A DNA stretch of 64,000 nt from CAZMVY01 sp964617875 (GCA_964617875.1 CAZUAI010000021.1:8760-72759); one strand, 5' to 3'. Positions 32,793-43,335 are shown, counted from the stretch's first letter. A program made the numbers and translations. Notes: generated by a model not told the origin, from the letters alone.

Positions 32793-34982
32793 TTACGGGC
32801 GCACCATGGCCTCGCGCTCGACCTCCCCGCTCAGCTCGACGAAGCGCTCGCACGCGGGACGATCCAGCGGGAAGAAGAAGGCGACCGCGGGCTCGATCTC
32901 GATCCGCCGGCCCGGCGCGAGGGAGCGACCGACCGTGCGGTACAGGTCGGGATGGCAGGCGCCCGTCTCGTCTTTCCAGTAGCGGATCCAGAAATCGGGA
33001 TCCGCCGGGAACCAGCACGCGACGCCCTGCCCGACCGTGCGGTCGATCCAGGCGCCGCCGCGCCGGTAGTACGGGGTGGCGGGAAACGAGAGAGGTTCGT
33101 CGTCGGCGCTGCTGCCGCCGATGGCAGGCATCAGGCAGTGGAACACCATCTCCAGCGTCCACGCGCTGGAATCGGTGTTTTCGACCCACAGATGCCGGGC
33201 GGCGATCCAGCCGGCGCGCGGGCCGGCGGCGCCGGGCGGCCCGGCCGGGACCCAGTAACGGCAGGCGCAGCGGCAGCGGCGCGGCGGCTCGGGTCCGTCT
33301 GGAAGGACCGGGGCGCTCGAAGCCGGGGCGGCCCCGCCGTATGCGAACTCCATATCCACGACGGTGACGCGCACGTCCTGGCGGATCGACACGATCCGCG
33401 CCGAATCGGGCGCGCGCCACTGCGGCGGCCGCGTCGCCTGCCGTATCGCGGGGAACAGATTCGCGAGGCACGTGTCGCCGGCCGACAGACGCCACGCCTC
33501 GCCGCCGTGCGGCCCCGCAACGGTCAGCCGGCCGCTGGTGAGCTTGAGCGGCCCGCCCGGAACGGGCCGCACATCGCTCGGCGTATCGCGCAGCCACGGG
33601 ACGAGCCAATCGCCCGGGTCGCGTCTGGAGACGCCGCCGGCCCGGTGCAGTTCGACGGCACGGGGGTTGAGGCGTTTCGCCGCTTCGACAAGCGGGGCAT
33701 ACGGCTCGTCGTGCTCGTTGACGAGGCCGTAGTTGCTGTTCTCGGGAAAGGCCTTGCTGATCCCCTGCGCGGGCTCATCGACCCACATGAAGTAGTTCGA
33801 TCCGACCACGAACGGCAGACGGAACATCAGCGACTGAAAGTGCATGAAGCACCTCGCGCGCTGCTCCTGCGTGTCCACGCGCATCCCGGCGCCGTTGGTG
33901 GAGGGCAACCCGGCGTCGAGCGCCGGGAAGCTCCACTCGGTGACCATCATCGGCTTGCCGCACCGGCGGTGCCAGTCCTCGTATCGCTCGATCACGTAGC
34001 CGGGCACGCCGCGTTCGACGTCGATCGTGGGATACGTGTTGAACGACACGACGTCGCAGTAGCGGCCGGCGATCTCCCACACGCCGGGGGCCTGCCCGGC
34101 GAACCGGCAGCCGAGGACGAGGTGGTTCGGGTCGTGACGGCGGATGGCGGCCGCACACTCGCGGAAGTACCGGTCGGCGACCTCGCGGACCCACCCGGCC
34201 GCGACCTCTCGGGCGTGGTCGGTCCGCGGCTGCGCCGGCTTCGTGTTCACGGCAAGATCGGCGAAATCGGTGATCGCGACGCCCCAGTGTTTCGCGAACG
34301 CGGCCGGGTCTTTCAGTTCGCGCCGCACCCAGGCGACCCACTCCTGCTTGGCCGTGTGATCCGGCGGCAGCTTCCACGCCTCGTCGAAGAGCCCCCACTC
34401 TCGCCCGCTCTTGCCGTACCACTCCAGCTCGTTGTCGAGGAAGTAGCCGATGAGCTGCGCGTCGCCTTTCTGCGGCGCGCACCGCTCGCGGGCGACGCGG
34501 TCGCAGTGTTTCGGCCAATCCGGGCTGAAGACGTTCGGAAAGCCCGTCCAGAACGTCCGCGGGCAGAGGGCATCCTTCGCGGCGAACGCGGCCCCGAGGT
34601 GAAGGTCGTCGATGTGGGCGAGCCCCGGCCGTCGCAGGGCGGGTGTGTGGCCCGCGGCCAGCGCATTGAAGCCCCAGTCGATCAGGCGGGCGGCATTCAC
34701 GTCGGCCCATCGCCGCGGGTCGCCGTACTTCGAACGCATGTTCTGCTCGTACGGGTGGCAGCCGAGCGCTTCGCACCAGTGGCCCTCGAAGCGGCAGTGG
34801 TCGGTGCCGACGGCATAGAACGGCCGCCCCTGCGGGTCGATGAGCCACCAGCGGCCGTCGGTCAGTTCCGTGCGAAAGAACCCGGCGGGCCGCGTCGTCT
34901 GAGCCTGTGCCGCGGGGCGACCATGCCCGGCCGCCAGGACCGCGACGGCGATTGCGAGCCGGTATCGTGTGACTCGTTTCAT
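32793..34982 (-). CDS. Secreted glycoside hydrolase, clan GH-A, beta-agarase (GH50)-like
   Basis: Predicted polysaccharide-degrading enzyme of 729 residues with a signal peptide (cleavage near AAQAQ). The N-terminal GRWWLIDPQGRPFYAVGTDH and the acid/base segment IGYFLDNELEWYG resemble GH50-type agarases and related GH-A barrels; the nucleophile is probably Glu in MVTEWSFPALD. A C-terminal beta-rich region of about 250 residues follows. GGAG lies 10 bases before ATG 34982. It heads the cluster with GH172, Gfo/Idh and the ThuA giant. Substrate assignment to agar-like polymers is tentative. Confidence 0.82.
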   Translation of the reverse strand: MKRVTRYRLAIAVAVLAAGHGRPAAQAQTTRPAGFFRTELTDGRWWLIDPQGRPFYAVGTDHCRFEGHWCEALGCHPYEQNMRSKYGDPRRWADVNAARLIDWGFNALAAGHTPALRRPGLAHIDDLHLGAAFAAKDALCPRTFWTGFPNVFSPDWPKHCDRVARERCAPQKGDAQLIGYFLDNELEWYGKSGREWGLFDEAWKLPPDHTAKQEWVAWVRRELKDPAAFAKHWGVAITDFADLAVNTKPAQPRTDHAREVAAGWVREVADRYFRECAAAIRRHDPNHLVLGCRFAGQAPGVWEIAGRYCDVVSFNTYPTIDVERGVPGYVIERYEDWHRRCGKPMMVTEWSFPALDAGLPSTNGAGMRVDTQEQRARCFMHFQSLMFRLPFVVGSNYFMWVDEPAQGISKAFPENSNYGLVNEHDEPYAPLVEAAKRLNPRAVELHRAGGVSRRDPGDWLVPWLRDTPSDVRPVPGGPLKLTSGRLTVAGPHGGEAWRLSAGDTCLANLFPAIRQATRPPQWRAPDSARIVSIRQDVRVTVVDMEFAYGGAAPASSAPVLPDGPEPPRRCRCACRYWVPAGPPGAAGPRAGWIAARHLWVENTDSSAWTLEMVFHCLMPAIGGSSADDEPLSFPATPYYRRGGAWIDRTVGQGVACWFPADPDFWIRYWKDETGACHPDLYRTVGRSLAPGRRIEIEPAVAFFFPLDRPACERFVELSGEVEREAMVRP

Positions 34983-35139
34983 TCTGCGGCCGCTCCTGTC
35001 TTCCTTTCGTACCGCCACCCGTCGGCCGGCGGTCTCCTGGCCTTCCGTGATGCCGGTCCATCGGCGTTCGCGGTAAGGCTACCCGGTCCGCACGGTTTCC
35101 GCACGCCGTCACCGTGGAGACGGCGGCCCTCGTCGGCAC

Positions 35140-35169
35140 TTGTCGAACACGCATCCGATTCGATACGAT
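35140..35169 (+). promoter_or_regulatory. Candidate promoter for the tilS operon
   Basis: TTGTCG (35140-35145), an 18-base spacer and TACGAT (35164-35169), 54 bases before the tilS GTG. Confidence 0.45.
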
Positions 35170-35223
35170 GAATAAGCGAGTTCACGCGCACGCGCCGGGA
35201 CCGCGGAGGAACCAGCAAAGCCC

Positions 35224-36657
35224 GTGGAGTCTTTCGTTCGAGATCTTCGAGCCTACATCGAGCGTCACGCCCTCTTTGCGGCCGGGGAACACGTGATCGT
35301 CGGCGTTTCCGGCGGGCCGGACTCCATGTCGCTGCTGCACGGGCTGGTTGCGATGGGCAGGAGCGGCCGGCCGCTGCGCCTGCACGCGGCTCACCTGAAC
35401 CACGGCATCCGCGGCGCGGAGGCCGACGCCGACGAGGCGTTCGTCCGCGAACAGTGCGCCGCCCTGGGCGTGCCGTGCTCGGTCGAGCGGGCGGACGTCC
35501 CCGCCGAGGCCCGGCGGGCCGGCGTTTCGATCGAGGAGGCCGCCCGCGACTGCCGCTATGCGTTCTTCGGGCGGGTGTGCCTCCAGACCGGCTCGCGCGT
35601 CGTCGCCGTCGGGCACCACGCCGACGACAACGCCGAGACGATCGTGCAGCGGCTCTTCCGCGGCACGGGGCTGCACGGCCTGGCGGGTATCCGGCCGAGC
35701 CGGCGCCTGTCGCCGGACGGCGAGGTCCGCCTCGTCCGGCCGCTGCTGGGCATGCGCCGGAGCCGCATCCGCGCGTTCATCGAGGCCAACGGCATCCCGT
35801 TCCGGCACGACTCGACCAACAACGCGGCCCACGCGACGCGGAACCGCATCCGCCACGAGTTGCTGCCGCTCGCCGAGAAGTGCATCAACCCGCAGAGCGT
35901 CGAGGCCCTGCTCCGCCTGGCGGATCAGGCGGCCGGCCTGGACGAGTATCTGCGAGAGACCGCCGAGCGGCTGCTCGAGACGATCGTCGTGGACCACGGC
36001 GAGCGCCGGATCGTCCTCGACGCGGCCGCGTTGACGAAGAAACGGCGGCTGCTCCAGACCGAGGTGATCCGGCAGGCGATCCGCCGGGTCGGTTGCGGCG
36101 AGGGCGAACTGAACGCGCGGCACCTGGCGGCCGTCGCGGACCTGATCGACGAAGACGCCGGGAGCAAGTCGCTGGACCTGCCGGACGGCGTTTCGGCCGT
36201 GAAGTCGTACGGCAAGCTGACGCTGTCGCGGGCGGGCATCGAGGCCCCCGCGGCGATCGTGGAAGCGACGCTCGATGTGCCCGGCCGCGTGGTCCTGGCG
36301 GAACCGCGGCTGTCGATCGAGGCGAGCGTGCAGGACGCGGATGCCGCCGCCATCGAGCGATTGCGGGAGACGAAGCCGGCGGACGAAGAATGGCTCGACT
36401 GGGACGCGATCGCCCCGCCGCTGCACGTGCGCGGGCGCAGGGCGGGCGACCGGTTCCACCCGCTCGGGATGCCGGCGCAGAAGAAGGTGGCCGAGTTTCT
36501 TCTGGACGACAAGGTGCCCCAGGCGCAACGGGGGCGCACCGCCGTCCTCTGCGACCAGAAAGGCATCGTGTGGGTCGTCCCGCTGCGGATCGACCAGCGG
36601 GTGCGGGTGACCGGGCAGACGCGCCGCGTCCTGCGACTGCGATGGGCGCGATCATGA
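35224..36657 (+). CDS. tilS: tRNA(Ile)-lysidine synthase TilS
   Basis: Modifies C34 of tRNA-Ile(CAU) to lysidine, using ATP and lysine; essential in most bacteria. 477 residues. The N-terminal PP-loop VGVSGGPDSMSLLHGL (about 27-42), LNHGIRGAEADADEAFV, GHHADDNAETIVQRLFRGTGLHGL and the RPLLGMRRSRIRAFI segment are all typical. TilS substrate-binding and C-terminal domains follow (RAGDRFHPLGM near 400). The GTG at 35224 fits the family N-terminus; GGAGG lies further upstream than usual. The stop overlaps the glycosyltransferase start. Confidence 0.95.
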   Translation: MESFVRDLRAYIERHALFAAGEHVIVGVSGGPDSMSLLHGLVAMGRSGRPLRLHAAHLNHGIRGAEADADEAFVREQCAALGVPCSVERADVPAEARRAGVSIEEAARDCRYAFFGRVCLQTGSRVVAVGHHADDNAETIVQRLFRGTGLHGLAGIRPSRRLSPDGEVRLVRPLLGMRRSRIRAFIEANGIPFRHDSTNNAAHATRNRIRHELLPLAEKCINPQSVEALLRLADQAAGLDEYLRETAERLLETIVVDHGERRIVLDAAALTKKRRLLQTEVIRQAIRRVGCGEGELNARHLAAVADLIDEDAGSKSLDLPDGVSAVKSYGKLTLSRAGIEAPAAIVEATLDVPGRVVLAEPRLSIEASVQDADAAAIERLRETKPADEEWLDWDAIAPPLHVRGRRAGDRFHPLGMPAQKKVAEFLLDDKVPQAQRGRTAVLCDQKGIVWVVPLRIDQRVRVTGQTRRVLRLRWARS

Positions 36658-37892
36658 CCCCGAACACGCCGAACGCACCGGTCCGGCCGGATCCGCCGGC
36701 GGCGAACCGAATCGCCGTCGTGCTCGCCGTGGCCCTGGCGGCCCGGTGCGGGTGGGTGCTGCTCCACGGCTCGCCGCAGCCGCCGGCCGCCGGACTGGTC
36801 TTTCCCGATGAACAACAGTACTGGTCCATCGCCGAGTCGCTCGCGGCCGGCCGGGGACTGGTGGACGAGTTCGGCTACCGGGCGACGTTCATGCCCCTGT
36901 ACCCGGCGTTCCTGTCGCTCTTCGCGGGGATGTCGCACGCGCTGCTCGCCGCCCGTCTCGCACAGGCCGTGATCGGGGCGCTGGTCGTCGTGCCGGTCTT
37001 CCTGCTCGCACGGCGGCTCGGCGGCGTGCGGGCCGCGACGGTCGCGGCGGTGCTCGCGGCGGTCGATCCGTTTCTCGTGTTCGGGTTCTCCCACCTGCTG
37101 CTGACCGAAACCGTCTTCACGACGCTGCTGTGCCTGGCCGTCTATGCGGCATGGCCGGGACCGGAACGTGGCCGGGCATGGGCCGCCGCCGCCGGGGCGT
37201 GCTTCGCGGCGTGCCTGTATGTGCGGCCGTCGGCGGCGCCGCTGGTCGTCGCCTGGCCGGTCGTGGTGTGGCTCATCGCGGAGCGCAACCGTCGGGGTCT
37301 GTCGCACGGCCTCGTGGTCCTGCTGGCGGTCGTGGTGATGCTCCTGCCGTGGGCCGCGAGAAACCGCCGCGTGCTGGGCGAGTGGCGGTGGCTCACGACG
37401 CGGTCGGGGATCTCGCTGTACGACGGCCTCGGTCCGCGCGCGACCGGCGGCAGCGACCTCGGCTACACGAAGGCGATGCCGAACATCCAGGGGATGACGG
37501 AAACGGAGTGGTGCTCCTACTTCTCCGGCGAGTCGTGGCGGCTCGCACGCAACGACCCCGGCCGCGTTCTGCGGCTCGCCTGGGCGAAGCTCAAGCGGAC
37601 ATGGTCGTTCGTTCCGAACGAACCCGGCAGCCGCACGCCGGCGAGGATGGCGCTCAGCGCCGCCTGGATGACCGTGGTGTGCGTGACAGCCGTCGCCGGG
37701 GCGTGGCGAGCACGCCGTCCGAGGGACACACTGCTTCTGCTGTTGCCGCTGATCTGTTTCACGCTGCTCCACATGGTGTTCGTCGGCAGCGTACGGTATC
37801 GCGTGCCGGCGATGCCGATGCTGTACGTCCTGAGCGGATGGGCGCTTGTGTCACGGCATCCCGGCCGTGCCGTGGAGGCGGCCGATGGGTAA
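36654..37892 (+). CDS. GT39-type (ArnT/PMT-like) membrane glycosyltransferase
   Basis: Polytopic membrane protein of 412 residues with about ten hydrophobic segments. The first loop after TM1 holds the DE motif (LVFPDEQQYWSIAESLA) expected for lipid-phosphate-sugar-dependent transferases, and MPLYPAFLSLF follows. It should move a sugar from a polyprenyl carrier to an acceptor on the outer face of the membrane; donor and acceptor are unknown. ATG 36654 overlaps the tilS stop (ATGA); an ATG at 36642 is also in frame. Confidence 0.85.
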   Translation: MTPNTPNAPVRPDPPAANRIAVVLAVALAARCGWVLLHGSPQPPAAGLVFPDEQQYWSIAESLAAGRGLVDEFGYRATFMPLYPAFLSLFAGMSHALLAARLAQAVIGALVVVPVFLLARRLGGVRAATVAAVLAAVDPFLVFGFSHLLLTETVFTTLLCLAVYAAWPGPERGRAWAAAAGACFAACLYVRPSAAPLVVAWPVVVWLIAERNRRGLSHGLVVLLAVVVMLLPWAARNRRVLGEWRWLTTRSGISLYDGLGPRATGGSDLGYTKAMPNIQGMTETEWCSYFSGESWRLARNDPGRVLRLAWAKLKRTWSFVPNEPGSRTPARMALSAAWMTVVCVTAVAGAWRARRPRDTLLLLLPLICFTLLHMVFVGSVRYRVPAMPMLYVLSGWALVSRHPGRAVEAADG

Positions 37893-40800
37893 CCTGCTCC
37901 GTCGCGCGAGGTTCGACCGGCGGCCGGTCTCATCGAGGCGGCGATGGGTCGGCCTGCTGGGCCTTCTGCTGCTGATCAGCCTCATCGTCGCGTACCAGGT
38001 GCTCACACGGCCGCAACGTATCCGCGGCTTCGCCGAGGCCTACCTCGAGAAGATGTCGGGCGGCATTGTGCGGATCCAGTCGGTCCGGTTCGATCTGTTC
38101 GAGGGGTTGCACCTGACCGGCGTGTCCGTCGCCACGCACGACGACCCGGCGTTTCCCGTCGGCAACCGGTCGTACGAAGATCGCGTCATCTTCTCATCGC
38201 GCGAACTCTACCTTCGGCTCCGGCCGTTCGGCCTGATCACCGGCAACCTCGTCGTGCCCGAGATCCTCGCCCACCAGCCGACACTCCGGCTCCTGCGCGA
38301 CCCGGGGACGGACCTGCGGAACTGGCAGTTCCTCCGCGTGGATACGACCGGGCCGAAGCGCCCGTCGCGGAAAAACCCCACCATCCGGCTCCGCGGCGCC
38401 GCCGTCGAGCTGGCGTGGAGCCGTGCCTCGAAGGGCCGCGTCCCATCGCAGTTTTCGCTCGATGTGACGGCCGCGCCGCAGGCAGGCCCCGGCTCGCTGT
38501 ACGATGTGCGGTGGCGCACGCGGGCCGAGCCGATCGAGAACGGACGGTTTCTGCTGGACATGACAACGCTGGAACTGCGCACGGCCGAAGGCGGCCTGCC
38601 CACGATCCCCGTCGCGAGCGTCCGCTGGGCGGCGCCGCTCGAGCTGGAGAAGTGGATCGAGATCCTCGACCTTCAGGGCCAGGTGCGGACCGACAGCCTC
38701 TCGTACGACCCGACGCGCGGCAGCTCCGCCGTCATGACGCTCCACAACGCGGGCCTCGCCGTGCCCGCGAACGAGCAGGACCGTGCGACGCCCCGCGATC
38801 AGCGGTATCTGCGGTTCACGAAGGTGGAGGGCCGGCTCGTGTTCGAGGGCCCGACCGTCACGCTGTCGCTGAGCGGCACATGGCGCGGGGGGATCTGTTC
38901 GCTGTCGGGCCGGGTGTTCGCCGACGTGGCCACGATGCAAAGCCTGGACGATCTCGGGTTCGACCTCAACCTGCAGGGAGAAAACATCCTCCTGCCCGCC
39001 GCACCGGCGCTTCAGAGCCCGGAGGAGGCCCGCTTCGTCGGGCATTGGCCGCGGCTGATGAGGTTCTGCGAAACGTACTCGCCGGACGGCCGGGCGGATC
39101 TGGCCTTCTCGATGGCGAAGGAACCGGGCCGCGGCCGGCCGCTCCGGTTCCGCGGCGGCCGGCTCGTGGCGAAGGGCGCGAGCGCCGCCTACGAGGAGTT
39201 CCCCTATCGCCTCAGCGACCTCCGCGGGACTGTGCACTTTGCCCCTGACGGCAATGTGCGATTCGACCACCTCACCGGCCGGCACGGGGGCGCGATCGTG
39301 ATTGTGAACGGGACGTTGACCGCTCCGACCCACACGGCGGGGGTGAATCTGCACATCGAGGGGCTCGGCGTCGAACTCGACCAGACGCTGCACGACTGTC
39401 TGACGCCCGCCTACCGGCAGATGTGGGACCGGTTCGCCCCGCGCGGGTTCGCGAACATCCAGGTGTCGCTGCGCCGGTCGGATATCTCCAGAGAACCGTC
39501 GGACGACTGGACGACGCACGTCGTCGCCGACCTGCTCGACGTGGAAGGCTGCTACGATCTCCTGCCGCTCGCCGTGACCGACGTGCGCGGCCAGATCCAG
39601 GTCGCGGGGGACCAGTTCTTCGCGAACGACGTTCGCGGCCGATACCGTGACGCCTCATGGTCCCTGAGCGGGCTCGTGACCACGCCGCCGGACCGCCCTC
39701 CGCACGTGCATCTCGACGTCACGGCCGCGGGCGTGCCCATCGACGACCGGCTGACCACCATCCTGCTTCCGGACGCCGCCGGTCTCGCCCAGGGCCTCCA
39801 GGCCCGTGGCGACGCGGACATCGAGGGCGGCGTCCATTCCGCCGCGGACGCAACGCTCGGCTACGACCTGACCGCGAAGCTGCGGCTTGCCTCGCTGCAC
39901 GCGGACGCCCTGCCGTTGAACCTGACGAACGCGGAGGCGACGGCCCGGATCCTGCCCGGCCGCATCGAGGTGGAGCAGTTCCGCGCGGCATGCCTTTCGG
40001 GCGAGGTGACCCTGCAGGCCATGCTGCCGCTCGCGCCGGGCACCGGACCGCTGTGGGTGGAGGCGGCCCTGCGTCACATTGCGCTGTCGCAGGAACTCTT
40101 CGACGTGCTCCCGGCACGGGCGCAGCGGGCATGGCAGACGCTGCGTCCCGCCGGGTTCGTCGATGCCGACCTCCTTCTGGAACGCCCGGCCGCCGAGGCC
40201 GACGGAGCGATCCGCGCAACGGTCGAGGTCCGGCCGCTGGAGGCCGCGATCACCCCGGAAGCGTTTCCGATCGAAGTCTCACGGCTGACGGGGGCGTTCC
40301 GGCTGGCCGGCGACACGCTCCGCATCGCAAACGCGAAGGCCGCGATCGGCGACGCCGCTCTTTCGCTCGACGGCTCCGTCGATTGGCGTGAGGGAGGCCT
40401 GACCGGCGAGGTGCGGAGCCGCATCACCGGCCTGGCGCTGGACGAGCGGCTGCGGCGGGCGCTGCCGTGGCGGATGCGGCGGATCTGGAACGCGATGCAG
40501 CCGAAGGGCGCCCTGGATCTGTCGTTCGACCGGCTGGCATTCCGTCGCGAGGCCGACAAGCCGACCGGGTGGACATTCGACGGGGCCGTCGGCTTTCGCG
40601 ACGTGAGCCTCGCGGGCGGCGCCCTGCGGGACGTGAACGGCACGTTCGAGGCGAAGGGAACGCTGGCAGGCTCGATCGCGGACGCGGGGCTCGACGGCCG
40701 GCTGAACCTGTCGGGCGTACGGTTCGGCAGCCGCGCGGTGAGCAACATCCGCAGCCGCATCGTGAAGGAGCCGTCCGACGCCACGCTCCGCCTCGACGAC

Positions 40801-41508
40801 CTCGAGGGCGACCTCTACGGCGGCACGGCGGCGGGATTCGGCGAGCTGTCGCTCGGGCCGGACCGCACGACCTACGGCCTGTCGGTCGTCGTCCGAAACG
40901 TTTCGCTGTCGGAGTTCCTCGCCGCCGGACGCAGCGACACGGCGGGACCGGTCGGCGCGCACGGCGTGATCGGCGGCACGCTGTTTCTGAACGGGGCGTT
41001 CGGCGACCCGGACGGCCGTCGCGGCGGCGGGCAGATCCAGATCGCCAATGCGCAGGTGGCGAAGATTCCGCTGCTGCTGGCGATTATCGGGCCGCTGAAC
41101 CTCGCCCCCGTGGACGAAAACGCCTTCAATGACGGCACCGCCGACTTCACTCTGCAGGGCTCATCGCTTACACTGGGCCTGATCGACCTTCGCGGCACGT
41201 CGGTTTCGCTCGTCGGGGCAGGCCGGATGGACATCGCGACGCGGGAGCTGGACCTCACGCTGCTCGCCGGCAGTCCTCACCGCCTGCCGCGGTTCGGGCT
41301 GCTGACGGAGCTGGCGGAGGGCGCGGCGCGGGAACTGATGGAGGCCCGCGTGACCGGCACGCTGGACGAGCCGCGCATCGAGGCCCGGCCGCTGCGGAGC
41401 CTGCGGCGCATGCTCGACGCGATCGGCGCGCTGCGTGTGAAGCCGAAAGAGGGCCGCGGGCCGAGGCCGCAGACGAACGGCAACCAACCGGACAGAAAGC
41501 AGGAGTGA
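37885..41508 (+). CDS. AsmA-like large envelope protein
   Basis: 1207 residues: a single N-terminal membrane anchor (about 21-38), then a long beta-rich region repeating DUF3971/AsmA-like segments (FRLAGDTLRIANAKAAIGDAALSLDGSVDWREGGL type), ending with an AsmA C-terminal domain (TADFTLQGSSLTLGLIDLRG) and a basic tail. Relatives such as YhdP and TamB form bridges for lipid transport between inner and outer membranes. The chosen ATG follows GGAGG by 6 bases and overlaps the glycosyltransferase end by 8 bases. Confidence 0.85.
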   Translation: MGNLLRRARFDRRPVSSRRRWVGLLGLLLLISLIVAYQVLTRPQRIRGFAEAYLEKMSGGIVRIQSVRFDLFEGLHLTGVSVATHDDPAFPVGNRSYEDRVIFSSRELYLRLRPFGLITGNLVVPEILAHQPTLRLLRDPGTDLRNWQFLRVDTTGPKRPSRKNPTIRLRGAAVELAWSRASKGRVPSQFSLDVTAAPQAGPGSLYDVRWRTRAEPIENGRFLLDMTTLELRTAEGGLPTIPVASVRWAAPLELEKWIEILDLQGQVRTDSLSYDPTRGSSAVMTLHNAGLAVPANEQDRATPRDQRYLRFTKVEGRLVFEGPTVTLSLSGTWRGGICSLSGRVFADVATMQSLDDLGFDLNLQGENILLPAAPALQSPEEARFVGHWPRLMRFCETYSPDGRADLAFSMAKEPGRGRPLRFRGGRLVAKGASAAYEEFPYRLSDLRGTVHFAPDGNVRFDHLTGRHGGAIVIVNGTLTAPTHTAGVNLHIEGLGVELDQTLHDCLTPAYRQMWDRFAPRGFANIQVSLRRSDISREPSDDWTTHVVADLLDVEGCYDLLPLAVTDVRGQIQVAGDQFFANDVRGRYRDASWSLSGLVTTPPDRPPHVHLDVTAAGVPIDDRLTTILLPDAAGLAQGLQARGDADIEGGVHSAADATLGYDLTAKLRLASLHADALPLNLTNAEATARILPGRIEVEQFRAACLSGEVTLQAMLPLAPGTGPLWVEAALRHIALSQELFDVLPARAQRAWQTLRPAGFVDADLLLERPAAEADGAIRATVEVRPLEAAITPEAFPIEVSRLTGAFRLAGDTLRIANAKAAIGDAALSLDGSVDWREGGLTGEVRSRITGLALDERLRRALPWRMRRIWNAMQPKGALDLSFDRLAFRREADKPTGWTFDGAVGFRDVSLAGGALRDVNGTFEAKGTLAGSIADAGLDGRLNLSGVRFGSRAVSNIRSRIVKEPSDATLRLDDLEGDLYGGTAAGFGELSLGPDRTTYGLSVVVRNVSLSEFLAAGRSDTAGPVGAHGVIGGTLFLNGAFGDPDGRRGGGQIQIANAQVAKIPLLLAIIGPLNLAPVDENAFNDGTADFTLQGSSLTLGLIDLRGTSVSLVGAGRMDIATRELDLTLLAGSPHRLPRFGLLTELAEGAARELMEARVTGTLDEPRIEARPLRSLRRMLDAIGALRVKPKEGRGPRPQTNGNQPDRKQE

Positions 41509-43335
41509 ATGCCAGAGACGGGTATACGCAACATCGCGATCATCGCCCACGTGGACCACGGGAAGACGACGCTCGTTGACCAGATGCTGCGCCAGTGCGG
41601 ACAGTTTCGCGAGGGACAGCTCAAGGGCGAGCGGATCCTCGATTCGAACGACCTCGAGCGCGAGCGGGGCATCACGATCCTGGCGAAGAACATCGCCATC
41701 CGCTACAAGGGGACAAAGATCAACCTGATCGACACGCCCGGGCACGCGGACTTCGGCGGCGAGGTCGAGCGCGTACTCAAGATGGCCGACGGGGCGCTGC
41801 TGCTCGTCGACGCCTTCGAAGGGCCGATGCCGCAGACCCGCTTCGTGCTCCGCAAGGCGTTCGAGTACGGACTGCGCCCCATCGTCGTGATCAACAAGGT
41901 CGATCGGCCCGACGCCCGCCCGCACGACGTCGTGGACGAGGTGCTCGACCTCTTCATCGAACTCGGCGCCGACGAGACGACGTGCGAGTTTCCCACCGTC
42001 TACGCCTCGGCGACGGAGGGCTACGCCTCGCTCGACCCGGACCTGCGGAAGAGGCCGAAGGACATCTTCGTGCTCTTCGAGGCGATCCTGGCGCACGTGC
42101 CCGCCCCGGCCAACGACCCCGCCGCGCCGCTCCAGATGCTCGTCACCACACTCGACTACAACGACTACGTCGGCCGGATCGGCATCGGACGGGTCTTCGC
42201 CGGCACGCTCCACGCGGGCCGGCCCGTCGCCGTCATCCGCCTCGACGGAACCCGGACGACGGAGCAGATCTCCGAGCTGTTCGTCTTCGACGGCCTCGGA
42301 CGGCAGAAGACCGCCGAGGTGACCGCCGGCGACATCTGCGCCGTCGTCGGCATCGAGTCCATCGACATCGGCAGCACGATCGCCGATCCCGACCACCCGG
42401 AGCCGCTCGCCCTCATCCGCATCGACGAGCCGACGCTGCACATGACCTTCCGCGTGAATGACTCGCCGTTCGCCGGCCGGTCGGGCAGGTACCTGACGAG
42501 CCGTCACCTCCGCGACCGGCTCGAGAAGGAGCTGCAGAAGAATGTCGCCCTGCGCGTCGAGCCGGGGCGCACGCCGGAGGAGTTCCACGTCTCCGGCCGC
42601 GGGCTGCTGCACCTGTCCGTGCTGATCGAGAACATGCGCCGCGAGGGCTACGAGCTGGCCGTCGGCAAGCCAAAGGTGATCTACCGCGAGTTGAACGGGC
42701 GCAAGACCGAGCCGATCGAGTATTGCGTGATCGACGTGCCGCCGCAGCACGTCGGGCCGGTGATGGAGCTGCTCGGCGCCCGCCGCGGGATCTGCACGGG
42801 CATGGAGACGCGGGGCGAGTTCAGCCACATGGAGTTCACGGTCCCCGCGCGCGGCCTCATCGGCCTGCGAAACCGGCTGCTGACGGCAACAAACGGCACC
42901 GCGATCATGCACCACAACTTCTACGAGTACGAGTACCTCCGCGGCAGCATCCCCGGCCGGGCGAACGGCGTGCTGATCGCCAGCGAGCCGGGGCAGGTGA
43001 CGCCGTACGCCCTCGACGGCCTGGCCGACCGGGGCGTGATGTTCGTCCGGCCGACCGAGCAGGTCTATATGGGCCAGATCGTCGGCGAGCACTGCCGCGA
43101 CAAGGACATCGAGGTGAACGTCTGCCGTGCGAAGAAGATGACGAACATCCGCGCCGCCGCCGCCGACAAGACGGTCGTGCTCAAGCCCCCGCGGGAGCTG
43201 ACGCTCGAGATCGCGCTGGAGTTCATCGAGGACGACGAACTCGTCGAGGTCACGCCCGACGCCATCCGCCTCCGCAAGCGCCTCCTCAACGAAACAGACC
43301 GCAAGCGCGCCGCCCGCGCCGCCGAATCAAAGTGA
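41509..43335 (+). CDS. typA: Ribosome-associated translational GTPase TypA/BipA
   Basis: 608 residues, full length for the family. G domain motifs IAHVDHGKTTLVD, RGITILAKN, DTPGHADFGGEV, NKVDRPDA and SATEG are intact. EF-G-like domains II, III and V follow, then the BipA-specific C-terminal domain (GTAIMHHNFYEYEYLRG, KKMTNIRAA, LVEVTPDAIRLRKR). TypA helps ribosome assembly and stress adaptation. It begins directly after the AsmA-like gene stop and is the last gene of the tilS operon. Confidence 0.97.
   Translation: MPETGIRNIAIIAHVDHGKTTLVDQMLRQCGQFREGQLKGERILDSNDLERERGITILAKNIAIRYKGTKINLIDTPGHADFGGEVERVLKMADGALLLVDAFEGPMPQTRFVLRKAFEYGLRPIVVINKVDRPDARPHDVVDEVLDLFIELGADETTCEFPTVYASATEGYASLDPDLRKRPKDIFVLFEAILAHVPAPANDPAAPLQMLVTTLDYNDYVGRIGIGRVFAGTLHAGRPVAVIRLDGTRTTEQISELFVFDGLGRQKTAEVTAGDICAVVGIESIDIGSTIADPDHPEPLALIRIDEPTLHMTFRVNDSPFAGRSGRYLTSRHLRDRLEKELQKNVALRVEPGRTPEEFHVSGRGLLHLSVLIENMRREGYELAVGKPKVIYRELNGRKTEPIEYCVIDVPPQHVGPVMELLGARRGICTGMETRGEFSHMEFTVPARGLIGLRNRLLTATNGTAIMHHNFYEYEYLRGSIPGRANGVLIASEPGQVTPYALDGLADRGVMFVRPTEQVYMGQIVGEHCRDKDIEVNVCRAKKMTNIRAAAADKTVVLKPPRELTLEIALEFIEDDELVEVTPDAIRLRKRLLNETDRKRAARAAESK

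Noticed and set aside
26752..32982. Very long plus-strand ORFs (26752-29985 and 30043-32982)
   Set aside because: They are antisense to genes with clear domains (ThuA/PmoA, Gfo/Idh, GH172). Their translations are Arg/Gly/Val-rich with no recognisable motif, as expected for GC-rich shadow frames.
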